The notes beneath the pieces were generated by a model. It made no database searches. It saw only the letters and a list, made by a program, of their open reading frames with translations, and was not told the origin of the DNA. Positions 24,253 through 36,673 of a stretch of DNA of 64,000 nucleotides are shown piece after piece. Positions within the stretch are counted from its first letter, which is position 1. Each line of letters opens with the position of its first letter. The position numbers and the translations under genes were made by a program. This stretch comes from Sialis fuliginosa (Eukaryota > Arthropoda > Insecta > Megaloptera > Sialidae): NCBI GenBank assembly GCA_961205875.1, contig OY540813.1, positions 5,923,001-5,987,000 on the forward strand, read 5' to 3'.

Positions 24253-24643
24253 CAGTCGCCTGCAGAACTCGTCTGGCACCCTAAAGGCTAGAATCGCTTA
24301 CAACAGATTCCAAATTTAAAGACAAACATCATCGGTTATCTTTTTCTATCAACTTAAATATATTTAAAAACTAAAATTCGGAATATCAAATATTTATTGC
24401 CACAAAATTTACGTATACAATTTTCAATAGATTACATAATAATTTAATTGCACAAATATATATGAGTACCTATTATAAACGAAGAGTAGTTCTTTATCTA
24501 GCAAATGAATTTCAAAATATCTGTCTTTGTTTGATACATGGAGAAATTATTTAAATATTATAATAATCAAATGGGAGGAGCCTATTAAGTTTGTGATAAA
24601 CGAAAATGAATACAAACTGCAAGACCATTAATGCAGGCGACTG
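24253..24643 (-). mobile_element. Complete Tc1/mariner-like MITE
   Basis: Both ends carry CAGTCGCCTGCA as an inverted repeat, immediately inside a TA (24251-24252 and 24644-24645), as expected for Tc1/mariner insertion. Length is 391 bp with no transposase. The reverse complement matches 4277-4465, 36784-37220 and 39690-40112, including 'tgattattataatatttaaa', 'tgtaatctattgaaaattgt' and 'ctgttgtaagcgattct'. Confidence 0.85.
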
Positions 24644-24724
24644 TACATATATACCTATATAGATATTATAACAAACATACTGGGTGTATATAGTAAGTAC
24701 ATTACGATACATAGGGATTTCAAT

Positions 24725-24968
24725 CAGTGGCGTAGATAGCTTTTTGCGATGGGGGGCGATATGACCGGGCCCCGGGGCAAGTGGTGGCTGAGGGGCCTCT
24801 AAAATATGCGAAATAAAAACAATTATTAATGTAATTTTAAATTGAATGACCTTTTTTTTACTCTTAATTTACCAAAATTTTCCTATTTACTTCTACTATT
24901 TTGTTTATACTTGGGAAGTTAAAAAAATGATTGATCATCTTCCCCCCCCCCCCCTATCTACGCCACTG
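24725..24968. mobile_element. hAT-type MITE with 'cagtggcgtagatag' ends
   Basis: The left end CAGTGGCGTAGATAG and right end CTATCTACGCCACTG are perfect inverted repeats of 15 bp. They are flanked by 8-bp 'atttcaat' (24717-24724) and 'acttcaat' (24969-24976), one mismatch. Length is 244 bp. There is a C-homopolymer run near 24945. The 62-codon frame at 24846-25034 crosses the end and is not a gene. Confidence 0.85.
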
Positions 24969-25026
24969 ACTTCAATGATATTTCAGATACATCCAATATT
25001 TTCTCTCCTGTTAATATTACTAAATC

Positions 25027-25360
25027 CATACTAATATTATAAATGCGAAAGTGTGTCTGTTTGTTACCTTTTCACGGCTAAGCCGCTTAACCGATCTTGA
25101 TGAAATTTGGCATGGAGATAGCTTGCATCCCGAGGAAGGACATAGGCTACTTTATATTCCGAAAAATGTATCAAATAAAAAAAATGTGTATGTGACATTT
25201 GTATACGTGCGACCTGTTTTATCGACTATAACAGGAATTTGTATTACCTAATCTTCTTCGCTGGTGACAGATTATGCCTAACCTAAATTCTACGCAAATC
25301 ATATACAACTTATTATATATATATATATGACGCGAACGAAGTTACGGGTAATAGCTAGTA
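25027..25360 (+). repeat. Dispersed short repeat, copy 2
   Basis: It runs from 'actaatattataaatgcgaa' to 'cgggtaatagctagta' and includes 'cacggctaagccgctt', 'gatgaaatttggcatgg' and 'gaaggacataggctac'. It is the most complete copy in the window and carries a tata microsatellite near 25316. Confidence 0.75.
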
Positions 25361-25447
25361 TTTGTAAATAATTTTTTTCATCAACAGAAGTTCTTATAAA
25401 GAATTAATAAATTGTAGAAAACAGCATCCCTTGAACTTGAAATGAAA

Positions 25448-25685
25448 TGTTACCCGCGACTTCGTTCGCGTAGAATTTAGGTTAGTGAAAACAACACCAT
25501 GAAGTTAGGTGCACAAATGTCACACACCCATTTTTTTATCTTATAAATTTTTCGGGAAACAAAGTAGCATATGTCCTTTCTCAGGATGCCAAACTTCAAC
25601 AAGATCGGTTCAGTGGTTTATCTGTAAAAAGGTAACTACTAGACAGACAGACACACTTTTGTAAGAACTTTTATTAATAAGAATA
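25448..25685 (-). repeat. Dispersed short repeat, copy 3, inverted relative to copy 2
   Basis: It reads in reverse from 'tacccgcgacttcgttcgcg' to 'cagacagacacact', with the diagnostic 'gtcctttctcaggatgcc' and 'caagatcggttcagtgg'. It lies 87 bp from copy 2 in opposite orientation, so the pair could form a hairpin in a transcript. Confidence 0.75.
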
Positions 25686-26468
25686 ATAACATGGGTACCC
25701 AAATGTTATGTTATATTTAGCAATCCAATTTTTAATCGTATTTTATAAAAGTTTGAATTTTGGATTTTATAAATAAAGTAATTCTTTAAAATCTTGAATC
25801 ACATCTATCCGCAGTTAATTTCTTGACGTTGCTATTTTACGTTGGTGTTGGAAGAGGGTCGTAAATATTGCCGGCTGGTGTCCGTCTGTTCGCGTCGAAT
25901 ATGGTTTTATCGTGTAAGCGACACGCCGTTTTTATGTTATGAACACTCAGCAGTCACCCGGAAGGACCGTCATATATACACTGTATCTACGGAGTTTGCG
26001 AAAAACTCGCGTTTATGTTACTGTTTCAGACGTTTGTTCCTTGCACCATCGAGTGACCAGTGGTGTGCTACTCTCTCTCTTTTATTTTATTGATGGTTAT
26101 GTTATATTCGTGACTATTTGTTAAATGCATTAGTATCATATGTCTGTTGGTTGGATAGGATGATGGTATTTTAGAGAATTATTTGTTCCATATATTTTTA
26201 AAGGTATTGTAAAATTTGTCAATATGTGTATACTCTGTTTTCCACTGAGTTATTTTTTGTTATTTTAAATATTTGATAATTTGAATATAGTATATGCAGG
26301 CTGTTTCATATGTTCAATTTTCTATGGGTGTGTAGATACAGATTAACGTTACCCATACGAAAGGTGTTAAGGAAAGACAAATGGTCGTAATTATTGATTA
26401 TTATTTAAATACTATAAAATACACTAATAATTTGCAATATTTCAAAAATCCTACTGTTATACATTCAT
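25686..26468. other. Intergenic with GC-richer island at 25840-26090
   Basis: Two plus-strand frames (25842-26093 and 25939-26124) overlap here. Neither shows a domain, so the island is more likely non-coding (regulatory or untranslated exon) than a gene. Confidence 0.35.
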
Positions 26469-26551
26469 TGGTCACTTAGGTTTCCTGACTTTACTTCTAT
26501 TGATTTTTGTCTGTTGGGATGGTCACTAGTATTACGAATAGCACTGTCTTC
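26469..26551 (+). pseudogene. Degenerate DDE transposase fragment
   Basis: In the frame starting at 26469 the translation reads WSLRFPDFTSIDFCLLGWS, then a stop about 27 codons in. This fits the pattern W..RSPDLTPLDFFLWG found at the end of the catalytic domain of mariner-type insect transposases. Only this short block is recognisable, with nothing convincing on either side. It is a relic; the assignment rests on the motif spacing alone. Confidence 0.4.
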
Positions 26552-28054
26552 ATAAAATAATGCCAAAACGACCTCAGAAGAGTTACACCTACAACTGCCA
26601 ACAGAGAAATTCGGTGGTAGGATTTTTGATTTATTATTTTAAGCCATTGCAAATAATTCATATGTTTTATTTATTGAAATAACCAATAAATCATTTGTCT
26701 TTTAAATATAAAAAAGAATAAAATTTACTCAACATTTTTTTTTGTTGATTTAAGATCTAAATAAAAACATTAAAAGACTGAAAAGATTCTATATTATTTT
26801 GTTACGAAAAATAAATCATGAAATAGGTAAATTAAAATTTTAGGTCTCACACTGCAATACTACCATAACCCATTTACGCCCTTACACTTGTGTAAACCTC
26901 ATTTTATAATTCGTGCTGCTTTCTATGGATTTTAATTCACAATATTTCCTTAAAAGTCAGGTGCTAGTAGTGCAACAATTAAAAAAACGTATTTTAATTG
27001 TTGTGAATAATTTGTATATGAATAAAGGTACGTTTTATGCTAATATATTTTATCCAACTGAAGCATGTGATTTCGAATTTTGTTTAAATCATATGGAATA
27101 ACTTAAATATACATATAACTTGATTTTTAAATGAAATTTATCTAAAAATAAATAAATGATATTACTAAAGCAGTCTCACACAAAATAGACTTCATATCTG
27201 CCAAATTTACTCGCTCGAATACACGTCGTTATTTTTTTTCTAAATGTTAAAAAAAAGTTTGTATTGTAATATTTAGTTACATATCATAATATATTGTATG
27301 TGTACTTAATTTCATTAAAAATAATCTTCAGCATGTTTTTGTTTTCTTTTGGGCATTAATGGGTTAATCAATGTTGTGGAATATAATACAAATATAATAT
27401 AAATATTGTCTTGAGAAGAAACACTACAACCCTGTATATGCAAATATGTACATATATACAGTATACCTACACTTGGGTACATATGTAGTGCATTTAAAAT
27501 TCTAATACATTACTATTATTTATTTGTAAGTTGTTTAGGTGTGCGCGTGGGCACGTCACTGTAACAAGATGACGACACAGCAGCACGCAGAGAGACGAAT
27601 GGGCGACGGAGGTGTAGGGTAGAGTCGGGCAAGGGCATAAAGGTGACGAAGGATCCGCGCCCCTCGGCAACCATTACTCATATTTTATGAGGCGGCAAAC
27701 GGTCCCACTTGGCGGCTCTTCCGCTCCAAAGGATTTTGGCCGCAGGACCAAGGATAAGAATTGCTCGCGAACGTGTTCTCTTGTAGGTAGGTAATAATGT
27801 AAAGTGAGTCGATGCTGATCACTGGTTATATCGCCACTGTTTGAATAATGTTTCTCTTTTTTGTCTCTCTCGGGTATTTTTGTGCTGATTTATGGAATAT
27901 AATTTAAGAAATTGAATTTGGTTAATGAAATAATAAAATGTTTTGTTCTAACCTAACCCAAATATATTAATATCAATGATGTAATTTCTTAAATTATTAT
28001 TTATTTCTTTACATTAACCCTTAACCGACCACGTGAATTTTTGATGCACATCTA
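26552..28054. other. Intergenic with a marked GC-rich island at 27540-27800
   Basis: The island includes 'gtgcgcgtgggcacgtcac', 'gaggcggcaaacggtcccac' and 'ggcggctcttccgctcc'. No long frame crosses it. It could be a promoter, an enhancer or an untranslated exon. The 62-codon frame at 26913-27101 has no recognisable feature. Confidence 0.4.
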
Positions 28055-28290
28055 TTATTCTATTATTATCATTAATGCGAAAATATCCATGTCTGTTTGT
28101 TACCTTTTCACGACTAAATCGCTGAACCGATCTTGATGAAATTTTGCAAGGAGATAGCTTGCATCCTGATGAAGGACATAGGCTACTTTATATCTCAAAA
28201 TTCTACTAGATTTATAAAAAAGTGTTTGACATTTGTACGCGCGTTGACATCTAACCTGCAAATGTGAAACTGAAAACCTGTTTTATCAAC
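28055..28290 (+). repeat. Dispersed short repeat, copy 4 (truncated)
   Basis: It matches copies 1-3 at 'cacgactaaatcgctgaacc', 'atcttgatgaaattttgca' and 'gaaggacataggctac'. The 'gcgggcgaag' tail is absent, so the right side is lost or diverged. Confidence 0.7.
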
Positions 28291-29079
28291 TAAACAGAAA
28301 TGAATGAAGTAAATACAAATATCTGTTTAATTGGGCATGACTGTTCGAAATCATAAAACATTAAGATAGTACTAAAAACAATTATTAACATTTCACTTAT
28401 TTTGGTATAATTTAAAACAAGTTATTTATGATGAGAAATCATGACAAACAACTTTTTTTACAGTATCTACTGATGCATTGTAGAATATAATACGGTCATT
28501 CTATAAATAACACTTTTTTGGCTGTAGTCGCTGATTTTTAAAATTTTTACATATGTTTTAGTACTAGTTTAGAGAAGATTTTTAACGGTACTTAGAAAAC
28601 GAAATATTTCAAAAACTATCAAAGATAGGGTAAAACTACAAGAGATAAATTTTGTGGAAAAAAGTATGAAATTTATTTTAAAAAATATTTCGCTGCACAA
28701 AATTTTTGTTTAAATAATTTTTATTTATTTACAAAATTTAAATTGAAAATTTATTTAAATATAAAATAGACATACACGACTTTTTTTCATGATTTCTCAT
28801 TATTTACTTGTTAATAAATAATATAATAATAATTTGATAATTTACATTCATATGTAAGCAAAAAGTTATAATATTTATAAACAAATCGTTTCCATTATTT
28901 TTATATATATAGTTCTGCAAAGTACTCGTAAACATATGTTTTAGTTGCTTTGCTCACTTTTTTAATAATTTAGATTCTAGAGTGACAGGAAGATGGATAA
29001 GGGTAAAACAGAATTTTTAGTTATTTTTTGAAAAACAGTAATAACCATACATATATTTTGTGGATTTATATATATACTA
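28291..29079. other. Intergenic, very AT-rich, nothing recognised
   Basis: No frames or repeat ends were found. Confidence 0.5.
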
Positions 29080-29955
29080 GTAGTGCCCACGCGGCTTCGC
29101 TCGCGTAGATTACGGAATTATTGTTTAGGATTTTTGAAAAATATAGTTTAATTAATTAAGTACAAACACGATTAGTTATTATTGTAATAATAATTTATGA
29201 ATAGCTAAATTACCTAACAAAAACGAATCAGAAGAAAAAAGTACAAATAATTTGTGTTCTGTTTAAATTTAAATGTTAATTATTGAAAACAAAATAAACT
29301 CAGATGTTCAGCCGAGGGAATCCGAATATCTACCAAGCGTAAGCGAATCAAGTCTGTTGTACATCGCTTCGATGCGGCACGAAACCATATATTTAATATG
29401 TTACCTTTATAAATTTATTTTAAGATATTTTCTAAGCTGTACGACCAAATTGGATGCTGTAAAGAGCAAATTATATCTACATTAAGTACTTATGACGATG
29501 AAATCATTTATTTCGATAAGGATTAATGTTTTGCAGGTCATACGTCCATGTAAACAGAACTCAAATATTTTTAGTTTTCTTTGTAACATAAAAGCAGTCA
29601 TTGTGGCTTAAATATAAAAGTTAGACATATGGCGTCGCTGACTTTATTGTAGATTTTTTGATTCTACACACTTCTTTAATACAGTATTTTGTTCAATATT
29701 AAACGGTTTAGGCAGCGTATTGCAAAACAGTGCGCCGACGGCAAAACTTGTTTCGACTTGATTTACTATTATCGCCACTGCTTAGTTGTTATGTTACCTA
29801 ACGTAACAAAATATAGCCTATAACCTGACCAGAGAATGTACCTATGAATTAAAAAAGAAACCACGTAAATCGGATAAGTGGTTCTCGAGTGATAAGCGCA
29901 CTAACGGACAGACAGACAGAGAGACGTTGAGCTTTATATATATTATAAGGATATA
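29080..29955 (+). mobile_element. Non-autonomous repeat family X, longest copy (about 0.87 kb)
   Basis: It runs from 'cccacgcggcttcgctcgcg' to 'cggataagtggttctcgagt' and 'gcgcactaacggacagacag', ending in a tata-rich tract. Family members are 31495-31978 (reverse, internally deleted) and 33556-33907 (left part). The 70-codon frames at 29273-29485 and 29842-30054 fall inside it and are not genes. There is no reverse transcriptase or transposase. Confidence 0.7.
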
Positions 29956-31494
29956 TTCGGTACAGGGTATAGTTTTTAATCCATTTTTCTCCATGTACCA
30001 TCGGACACAAAATACAGTTTTCCTTCTAGCACGTGAGTAAAGACAAGTTTTCAAAAACCAAACACAACCTAGTTAAATAGCCATTTGAACGTGTACTGTA
30101 ACAAACTGTGAGGTGGGTACTTTTTCTCTGTTAGTGTGGTATGAGTGTGCAGTGATGGTGCGATGTCGGGCAGTACATCAATAACGGGCCGGCAGGTTTT
30201 GTGCAGGGCCAGATGGTACGCGTTCTTGCTAAGTTTGCCGCAGTCTTGTTTTATGGCTGTTTTCCGAAGAACTTACGTCCGACAACCCGGTGTCGGCTCA
30301 TCTCTTCAGTTACCACATAAGGGTTTTGTTGAATCAATCATAAAGTATGGGGCGGTATTTTTGCATTTGTTTAACGGAAGGAAACATGCGGCTGTCGTCG
30401 GTGGTTTTAGTTTCATTTTATGTTAAACTACACAAAATAAAAATTTTATAAAAGCTGCCAAGTATATACTCCTAATAAAATATTATTATATGTATTATAA
30501 ATCTTTTTGTTTTAATATATATTTTTAGAAAATATCAATTGCGAAGGGTCGAAAAATTGTCAATGTTTTTAATTTTTGTTTTCACAGGTATAACTAATTA
30601 TTTTAAGATCAGGTAGAGGGCATTTGATTAAGTATATATTCAACTAATTCAATATAAATTTTTCTTGGAAAATATTAAAAAAATATTATTATTAGCCTCA
30701 ATGGAGAAAAAAAAAATGTTTTTTTCATATTGACATATTTTATTAATATCTATATGAATGTTTGTGCAAACAAAATGACGATAGTTTGAATTTTATTTTT
30801 CATTTTTAAGATCTTTTTTTTATTCAAGTGGTCTTAAAAAATAGTAATTATTAAAATTTCAAAAATTGATTACGTACAGACTTGCCCACTGCGATTATGA
30901 AAATTATAAAAAAAATTAAATCGGTTCATGTGACTTTGAGGAAACGCTAAGTGGTATTAGATTTTATAAATTATAAAAAAATTCATAACGAATTTAATAC
31001 GGGCAAAGTCGCGTATAGAATCTGCTATAGAATCTACTCATTTCTACATCATATATTATGTTTGTATTCAATATACATAGATATATAAAATAATTAAATT
31101 TTTATTTTTGAAATTCTTAAAAGGGGAGTATTTACCGACATAATAAAAACAAAGAATAAATAATTCCGATGCTGTAACACCTTTGTCCTCATCAATAGGA
31201 ACTATTTCCATATCAGTAAATACACATGTTCTTCTGGATTATTAACTCACGAAGCTAATCAAACTTGACATGTCCATCAAGATACAAGAAACAAGAAGTG
31301 ACGGTAAAAATCGAACCACTAACATTTCTCCCGAAGGCTAAAAATCACCTTCAGTTCGTATTTCCTTCAAATACCACCATGCAGGTGGGATGGCGGTAGG
31401 AAGAGTAAACAATGATGTGGGGGCCGCGTGAAGTAACAGGGTCGCTTAGGAGAATGTGCTTTGTTAAGGGTGTTCGCACACGTTCTAATTTCAG
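29956..31494. other. Intergenic with GC-richer island at 30090-30430
   Basis: A 93-codon plus frame (30145-30426) covers the island. It is Arg/Gly/Leu-rich with no domain I recognise and no sign of splicing, so it is not called a gene. Bases 31310-31460 are mildly GC-rich. Nothing else was seen. Confidence 0.35.
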
Positions 31495-31978
31495 TAGAGT
31501 AGAATCCTTAATATATATATAAAGCTGTCTGTCTGTTAGTGCGCTTATAACTCGAGAACCACTTATCCGATTTACGTGTTTTTTTTTTTAATTCATAGAT
31601 ATGTTCTATAGCCAGGTTATTGAATATATTTTGTAACGTTAGGTAACATAAGGAATACGCAGTGATGATAATAGTAAATCAAGTCGGAAATAAGTTTGCC
31701 GTCAGCGCGTTCTTTTGCAATACGCTGCCTAAACCGTTAACTATTGAACAAAATAATGTAGACTAGAATTGTGTAGAATAAAAAGATCTAAAATAAAGTC
31801 CATGATACCATATATCTAACTTTTATATTTAAGCCACAATGACTGTTTTTATGTTACAAAGAAAATAAAAAAATGTTTGGGTTCTGTTTACGTGGACTTA
31901 CATATAACCTACAAAACATAAATCCTAAACAATTTCGTAGTCTACGCGAGTGAAGCCGCGACAACTGCTTGTAATTTA
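31495..31978 (-). mobile_element. Family X repeat, copy with internal deletion
   Basis: The reverse complement matches both ends of 29080-29955 ('gcggcttcactcgcgtag', 'cattgtggcttaaatataaa', 'ggtttaggcagcgtattgca', 'cggataagtggttctcgagt'). It lacks about 400 bp of the middle. Confidence 0.75.
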
Positions 31979-33555
31979 TAAATGAAATTAGACGAAGTAT
32001 GCTGTAAGCTGGGAAATCCAACTTAATGTTAAAACTGGTTGTTTGAAATGTTTTATGAACATTTAAAACTGGAATAAAGAAAAGTGAACGTTTGTTAAAG
32101 AGGGTATAAATAAGAGTAAATAATGATAAAAGTTAAGAATTAATTAATTTAAACTTATTTTTTGTCATTATTAATGTTTCTTCTTGAATGTATTCTAGAA
32201 ATTGAATAAGTGAATGTTTTACGCAACTATAAAACGTAGACTAGACATGATGATAATTACCTAAACTAATGCTAAGGTATTGGTTTTTTTAACAGTGAAA
32301 GTCTCACTATAATCGGTTCAGAGTCAGCAAAAAAAATCTAAAAACTATCAAATTGGATTTCATTATATGTAGTTTGAAAAGATTCAAGTTTGTATATTTT
32401 ATTTTTTTATTTTAACTGAAAAATATTTAATTGTTTTTGTTCAGTGGCGTAACTATGTAAGAAATATGAGTTCACGAGTCAATATCTGTTATAACTTTAC
32501 TTCTAACAGATTAAAAAGAACTCATGTAACAGTTCCATAGTTAAATTTTTTTTTGCTTTTTAAAGTTTTTTATCATCTTTTGAATAATGTGCAGTCTAAC
32601 CCCTCAAAAAATTGGTTTCATGCCACTTGGGCTTTATGCATGCTCCATTCCGACTGCTACTATATTCAGTGAGATTAATGCATGAACTACGCGAAGAATA
32701 ATATACAGTTTTTAATTTTATTCGACTATGTTTAAGTATGTAATTATTGTAAAAAACTTCCAAGTACGAACCAGACTTCATTTTCTTATTTTGAAAACAA
32801 CAATACAGGGAAGCCCGAAAAAAATACTTACTTTCTGAGAGAATATTTTTTTATAGTTTTTAGGAATTTTTGATTAACTGTTTATGGTATTATTGTTATT
32901 ATTTGATACGGACGGACACACAAATATATAAAATGAATAAATATATTTTACCGAATAAGCTTCATTTACAGAAAGGTTCCTCACCCCTTGTATGTAACCA
33001 AAATATTTCCTGTAGAAATATTTGGAAAATCAGTGTAAATTATTTTATATGTCAGTAAAATTTCTTCACGTTCTAAAGTTGGCTACAGCACTCCAAGTTG
33101 CAAACCAATCAACAGTAGATTAGTGGCCGTGTGTGTTCACCCCATAGCATTGTTACCCGACACAACTCCGACACCGCGCGCGGCGTTTCTTCGTTTCGTA
33201 ACTTCATTTCTTTCACATCTCGTTATTTATATGTGGATTGACAGTTATGACTTTTTCTCTTTTTTTACCTTTTAGTTTGGAGAATTCATTTCCCTTGTTG
33301 GTTCGCGCGCCTCACGTACAAGGGTTGATAGAATAAGTTGCACGGAAGTCGAAGTGTAGAAGGAAAACTTTTTCTTATGGTTGATGATTTTTCCCCTAGT
33401 AGGCCGTTGTTGTGTTGTTTTCAGTAGATATTTGTTGCTATTATTATTATCTATCACGTTGTCTTAAATTATATCAGGTGCATTTTTTCTTCTATTATTT
33501 TCTCATTTTATCTTGTGAGGTACCTATGCAATACTTTCTTATTTGTTTTTTTATA
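31979..33555. other. Intergenic with GC-rich patch at 33120-33345
   Basis: The patch contains 'ccgacaccgcgcgcggcg' and 'ggttcgcgcgcctcacg'. Frames at 32596-32781, 32870-33058 and 33272-33457 look random. 'cagtggcgtaac' at 32444 resembles a hAT end without a partner. Confidence 0.4.
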
Positions 33556-33907
33556 ATTTTACTAGCTGTGCCGGCGGCTTCGCTCGCGTGGAGTACGGAA
33601 TTATTGTTTGAGATTTTTGAAAAATATAGTTGAATTAAGTACAAACCTAACAAAAACGAATCAGAACAAAAAGTACACATAGTTTTTGTTATGTTTAAAT
33701 TTAAAAATTAATTATTGAAAACAAAATAAACAATTGACGATCAAAAGACAACGACCGAGCCGAGGGAGTCAAAATACTGCCCAAGCGCATGCAAATCATT
33801 CTCGCGCGTTAATAATAATATTTTACCGTATATAACATTTCAATATATTTCCTAAACTATACGACCAAATTGGATGCTGTAAAAGACAAATTATATCTAC
33901 ATTAAGT
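33556..33907 (+). mobile_element. Family X repeat, left part, cut by another element
   Basis: It matches 29080-29490 ('gcggcttcgctcgcgtgga', 'cggaattattgtttgag', 'gaaaacaaaataaac', 'acgaccaaattggatgctgt', 'aaattatatctacattaagt'). Similarity stops exactly where a hAT-like end begins at 33908. Confidence 0.75.
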
Positions 33908-33965
33908 CAGAGCCGGCCTTAGCAAGCCTGGCGCCCTGGGCGGGATTTATTTTTCCGTCCTCTCT
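33908..33965 (+). mobile_element. Left end of a hAT-like element
   Basis: 'cagagccggccttagcaag' followed by 'cctggcgccctgggcgg' is a common hAT-MITE terminus, placed directly after 'cattaagt' of the interrupted family X repeat. I could not find the matching right end or target duplication, so the extent is unknown. Confidence 0.5.
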
Positions 33966-35649
33966 CTCCTTAAATAATGTTCAAAAATCACCGAAAATGT
34001 CAATTAAAATTGATAAATTAACAAATAAGTTAATATCTCAGGTTGGTGCGATCCTACAGACTCCAACTTTTTTTTAAATATAGCTTACATCATTAACTTT
34101 AAAACTATCAAATGTCTACGACCGTCGAGACCCCCTTCCCCTGTTATTAATTGTACTCCCCCCCTTCTTATGATTCCTACTGAATTTTCAAATTAATAAC
34201 ACAATTTTTAATATAACTGTATATTGCTAGTTTTGGCCAATAGTGTCTATACATCATATCGAATACTGTACCTATTTTATATTTATGGGCATTTAAGTGT
34301 TTACTTTTTATGAATGTCCCTGATACACGTATCTCTAGTAATCAAAACGCGTTTTGTAAACAAATACACAGCACTAATTTTGATTGATTTTTGTTACTGT
34401 TCTAAAAATCAAACAATTGGTTTTGGTTGTTTTGTGTCAACAATAGGGTAGAATTCACATTTGGAAACAACTTTTATAAATATTATTTGCTGTGATTTTT
34501 TATAGTTTTGCCACATAATTGCTTTTTTATTGTTCTTTGAAGTAAACAATTTTTTCATTTATTTCTAGCGTAGTTTATATACATAGATGTCGGAATGTTA
34601 CCTCACATATCCTAAACTAATAGTTTTGATATATGGTAGTTTTGTCATTACTTATGTATAGCTAGAAGATCGGTTAAATGGGTAAAGTTCTTGTATCAGT
34701 AATTTTTCTGGGATGAATAATGGCGGTCTCAAAAGAAACAATTGAATGTCGAATTTCAAAGATATATTGAAAAATAACGTTTTTTTTTAAATGGAATATC
34801 CTGTACATTATTATTGAATTTTATAGCTAAGAATGTTCTCTTTATAAAAGTCTTATACATGTATGGTGGTAAAATTGATATAAAATAAGATAAACCATTT
34901 CAGTAATAAATAAATAGAAAATATAAAAAATAGTGTGCTATGTAAATTTAATATAATACAAACAAATGATTAAAATTTTTAAAAACAATTAATTTAAGTT
35001 TTTAAGTATAATTGATAAAATATTATAAATTAATTATAATGAATAATATATTTTTCTTTATCAATAAAACTCAAAAACGTTCAAGAAATATTATATATGT
35101 GCTAGTTTTACCGGTGAAAATTAAAAAAGGTTCTAAAAAGAAATAAACCGTGCTAGTCTTCTCAACAATTATATACTCAAAACTAATTAAACAAGTTTTT
35201 ACAGTATTCTACTTCATCAAGAATACTACATATTATTATTTTACTTTGATACTGCGAATTTTGTTTGATATAAAAAACAAAGTATTTGAATATCAAAATC
35301 TCAGCGAATTATTAATCGTTTATTCCATCATCGCAAAATTAGCATCGATTTTCATAATTAAATTCTTTACCATAATTACGACTGTATTTACCTGCCGGGG
35401 TGAGAGTTAACAAAGCTGTGTTTAATTTTATTAATTGGCGAACGTTTTTTTTTTAATTAATTTATTTGAAAAGATAATAAATGTTTATATTATAAATTCG
35501 AGATGAACATTTTTAATAGACATGATTAGCTTATTTTATTTATGTAATTTTAGAACTAGAATCCTGCAATAACTTAATTATTAAAAATTGTTAGCAATTC
35601 AGAAATAGCTAATATAATTCTTAATGCTAAAAATATGAAATAATCCAAA
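33966..35649. other. Intergenic, nothing further recognised
   Basis: The first 250 bases may be the interior of the element starting at 33908 (C-rich runs near 34130-34165). 'ggaatatcctgtacatta' near 34793 resembles a mariner-MITE end in reverse. The frame at 35150-35410 is Ile/Phe-rich and not protein-like. Confidence 0.4.
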
Positions 35650-35872
35650 TATATACAGCATGGATCGCGCATTCTGTATTAACATATTGCTGTAACATTT
35701 CTCCAAAACAGTGAGAGAGATGGGGTGGCGTTTGGGATATATCTGTCTCTTTTTCTAATAAGAATGAAATAGACACTCCTGTTTAAATAAGGATAAGTAT
35801 ATCCCAAATTAGTTTTTTCTTTTGATACGGCTCTGTTTTCGAGTCAAATGCGCGGTCCATTCTCTATATCTA
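35650..35872. mobile_element. Short MITE with 'gcgcggtccat' inverted ends
   Basis: 'atggatcgcgcattc' at 35660 is mirrored by the right side, whose reverse complement reads 'atggaccgcgcatttgac' from about 35860. Flanking TA-rich sequence leaves the exact ends and target duplication undecided. Length is about 220 bp, with no coding. Confidence 0.6.
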
Positions 35873-36673
35873 TGGAATAATCAGATTTTTAATAACAATT
35901 GGATTTTACCTCGATTATTTTAATGGTTTTAGATTTTAGTTAGTTTGGGGTCAAATAAAAATTTTATACCGGGTGTTTTTTTTAAGATTTTCCAGCGGAT
36001 TATTTCCAAAATAACGAATTTTAAGAAAAAAGTGTTTTTTTAATCTTGTGATTTTTCTTAAAAATTGATAGTTTTCGGGTAAAAAAATATTGAAAATCCA
36101 GAAATTTCTATTTGGTTTATATCATAAAAAATTGCATTTTCAGAAAAAAATACGTAATATAAAACTAGATATCATTCTAATGAACGAAATATCATGTAAA
36201 CAGGAAAATTAAAAGTTTGTATACTACATAAACAATATTATTAATTATACGAGAACCATTATTTCCCATTTAAAAATGTTTTTTAACCAAAAAACTTATA
36301 TGTATCAACAATATAGGTATATGTTTATTTTGTACCAAAAAAACATTTTTTCTTTTACATTTAGTTATAAATCAACAGTCTTACAATCATATATTCACAC
36401 ATATTACATATATTTTTTACATACAAACGTATTTCAAGTTAAACAAATGGGCTGCCATATTTCACTTACTTTCAAATAATACGTATCCTTTTCCTTACAT
36501 CTAACGACAACGCGCAAAAAGCATCCTGACACCTTTAAATGGTAGCCACACGGTATAATATAATCAGTAACAGGTCAAGTTAATCATAATATACTACAAT
36601 CATGTATAGTGATTTCTTCGAAATTCCAATATAAAAATATAAATCCCTTATATGTTCTATGTGAATAACCTAA
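35873..36673. other. Intergenic with one mariner-MITE end
   Basis: TA|CCGGGTGTTTTTTTTAAG at 35967 matches the terminus of the element at 50932, but no right end follows. The rest is AT-rich. Confidence 0.45.

Noticed and set aside
25842-26124. Two overlapping plus-strand frames
   Set aside because: Both are open in the same GC-rich patch, neither resembles a protein family; probably a composition effect.
28160-28180. 'cctgatgaagg' as a hammerhead core
   Set aside because: It lies in the dispersed repeat with no stem II or GAAA partner; chance match.
30145-30426. 93-codon plus-strand frame
   Set aside because: No recognised domain, and no conservation can be judged; GC-rich patch explains the lack of stops.
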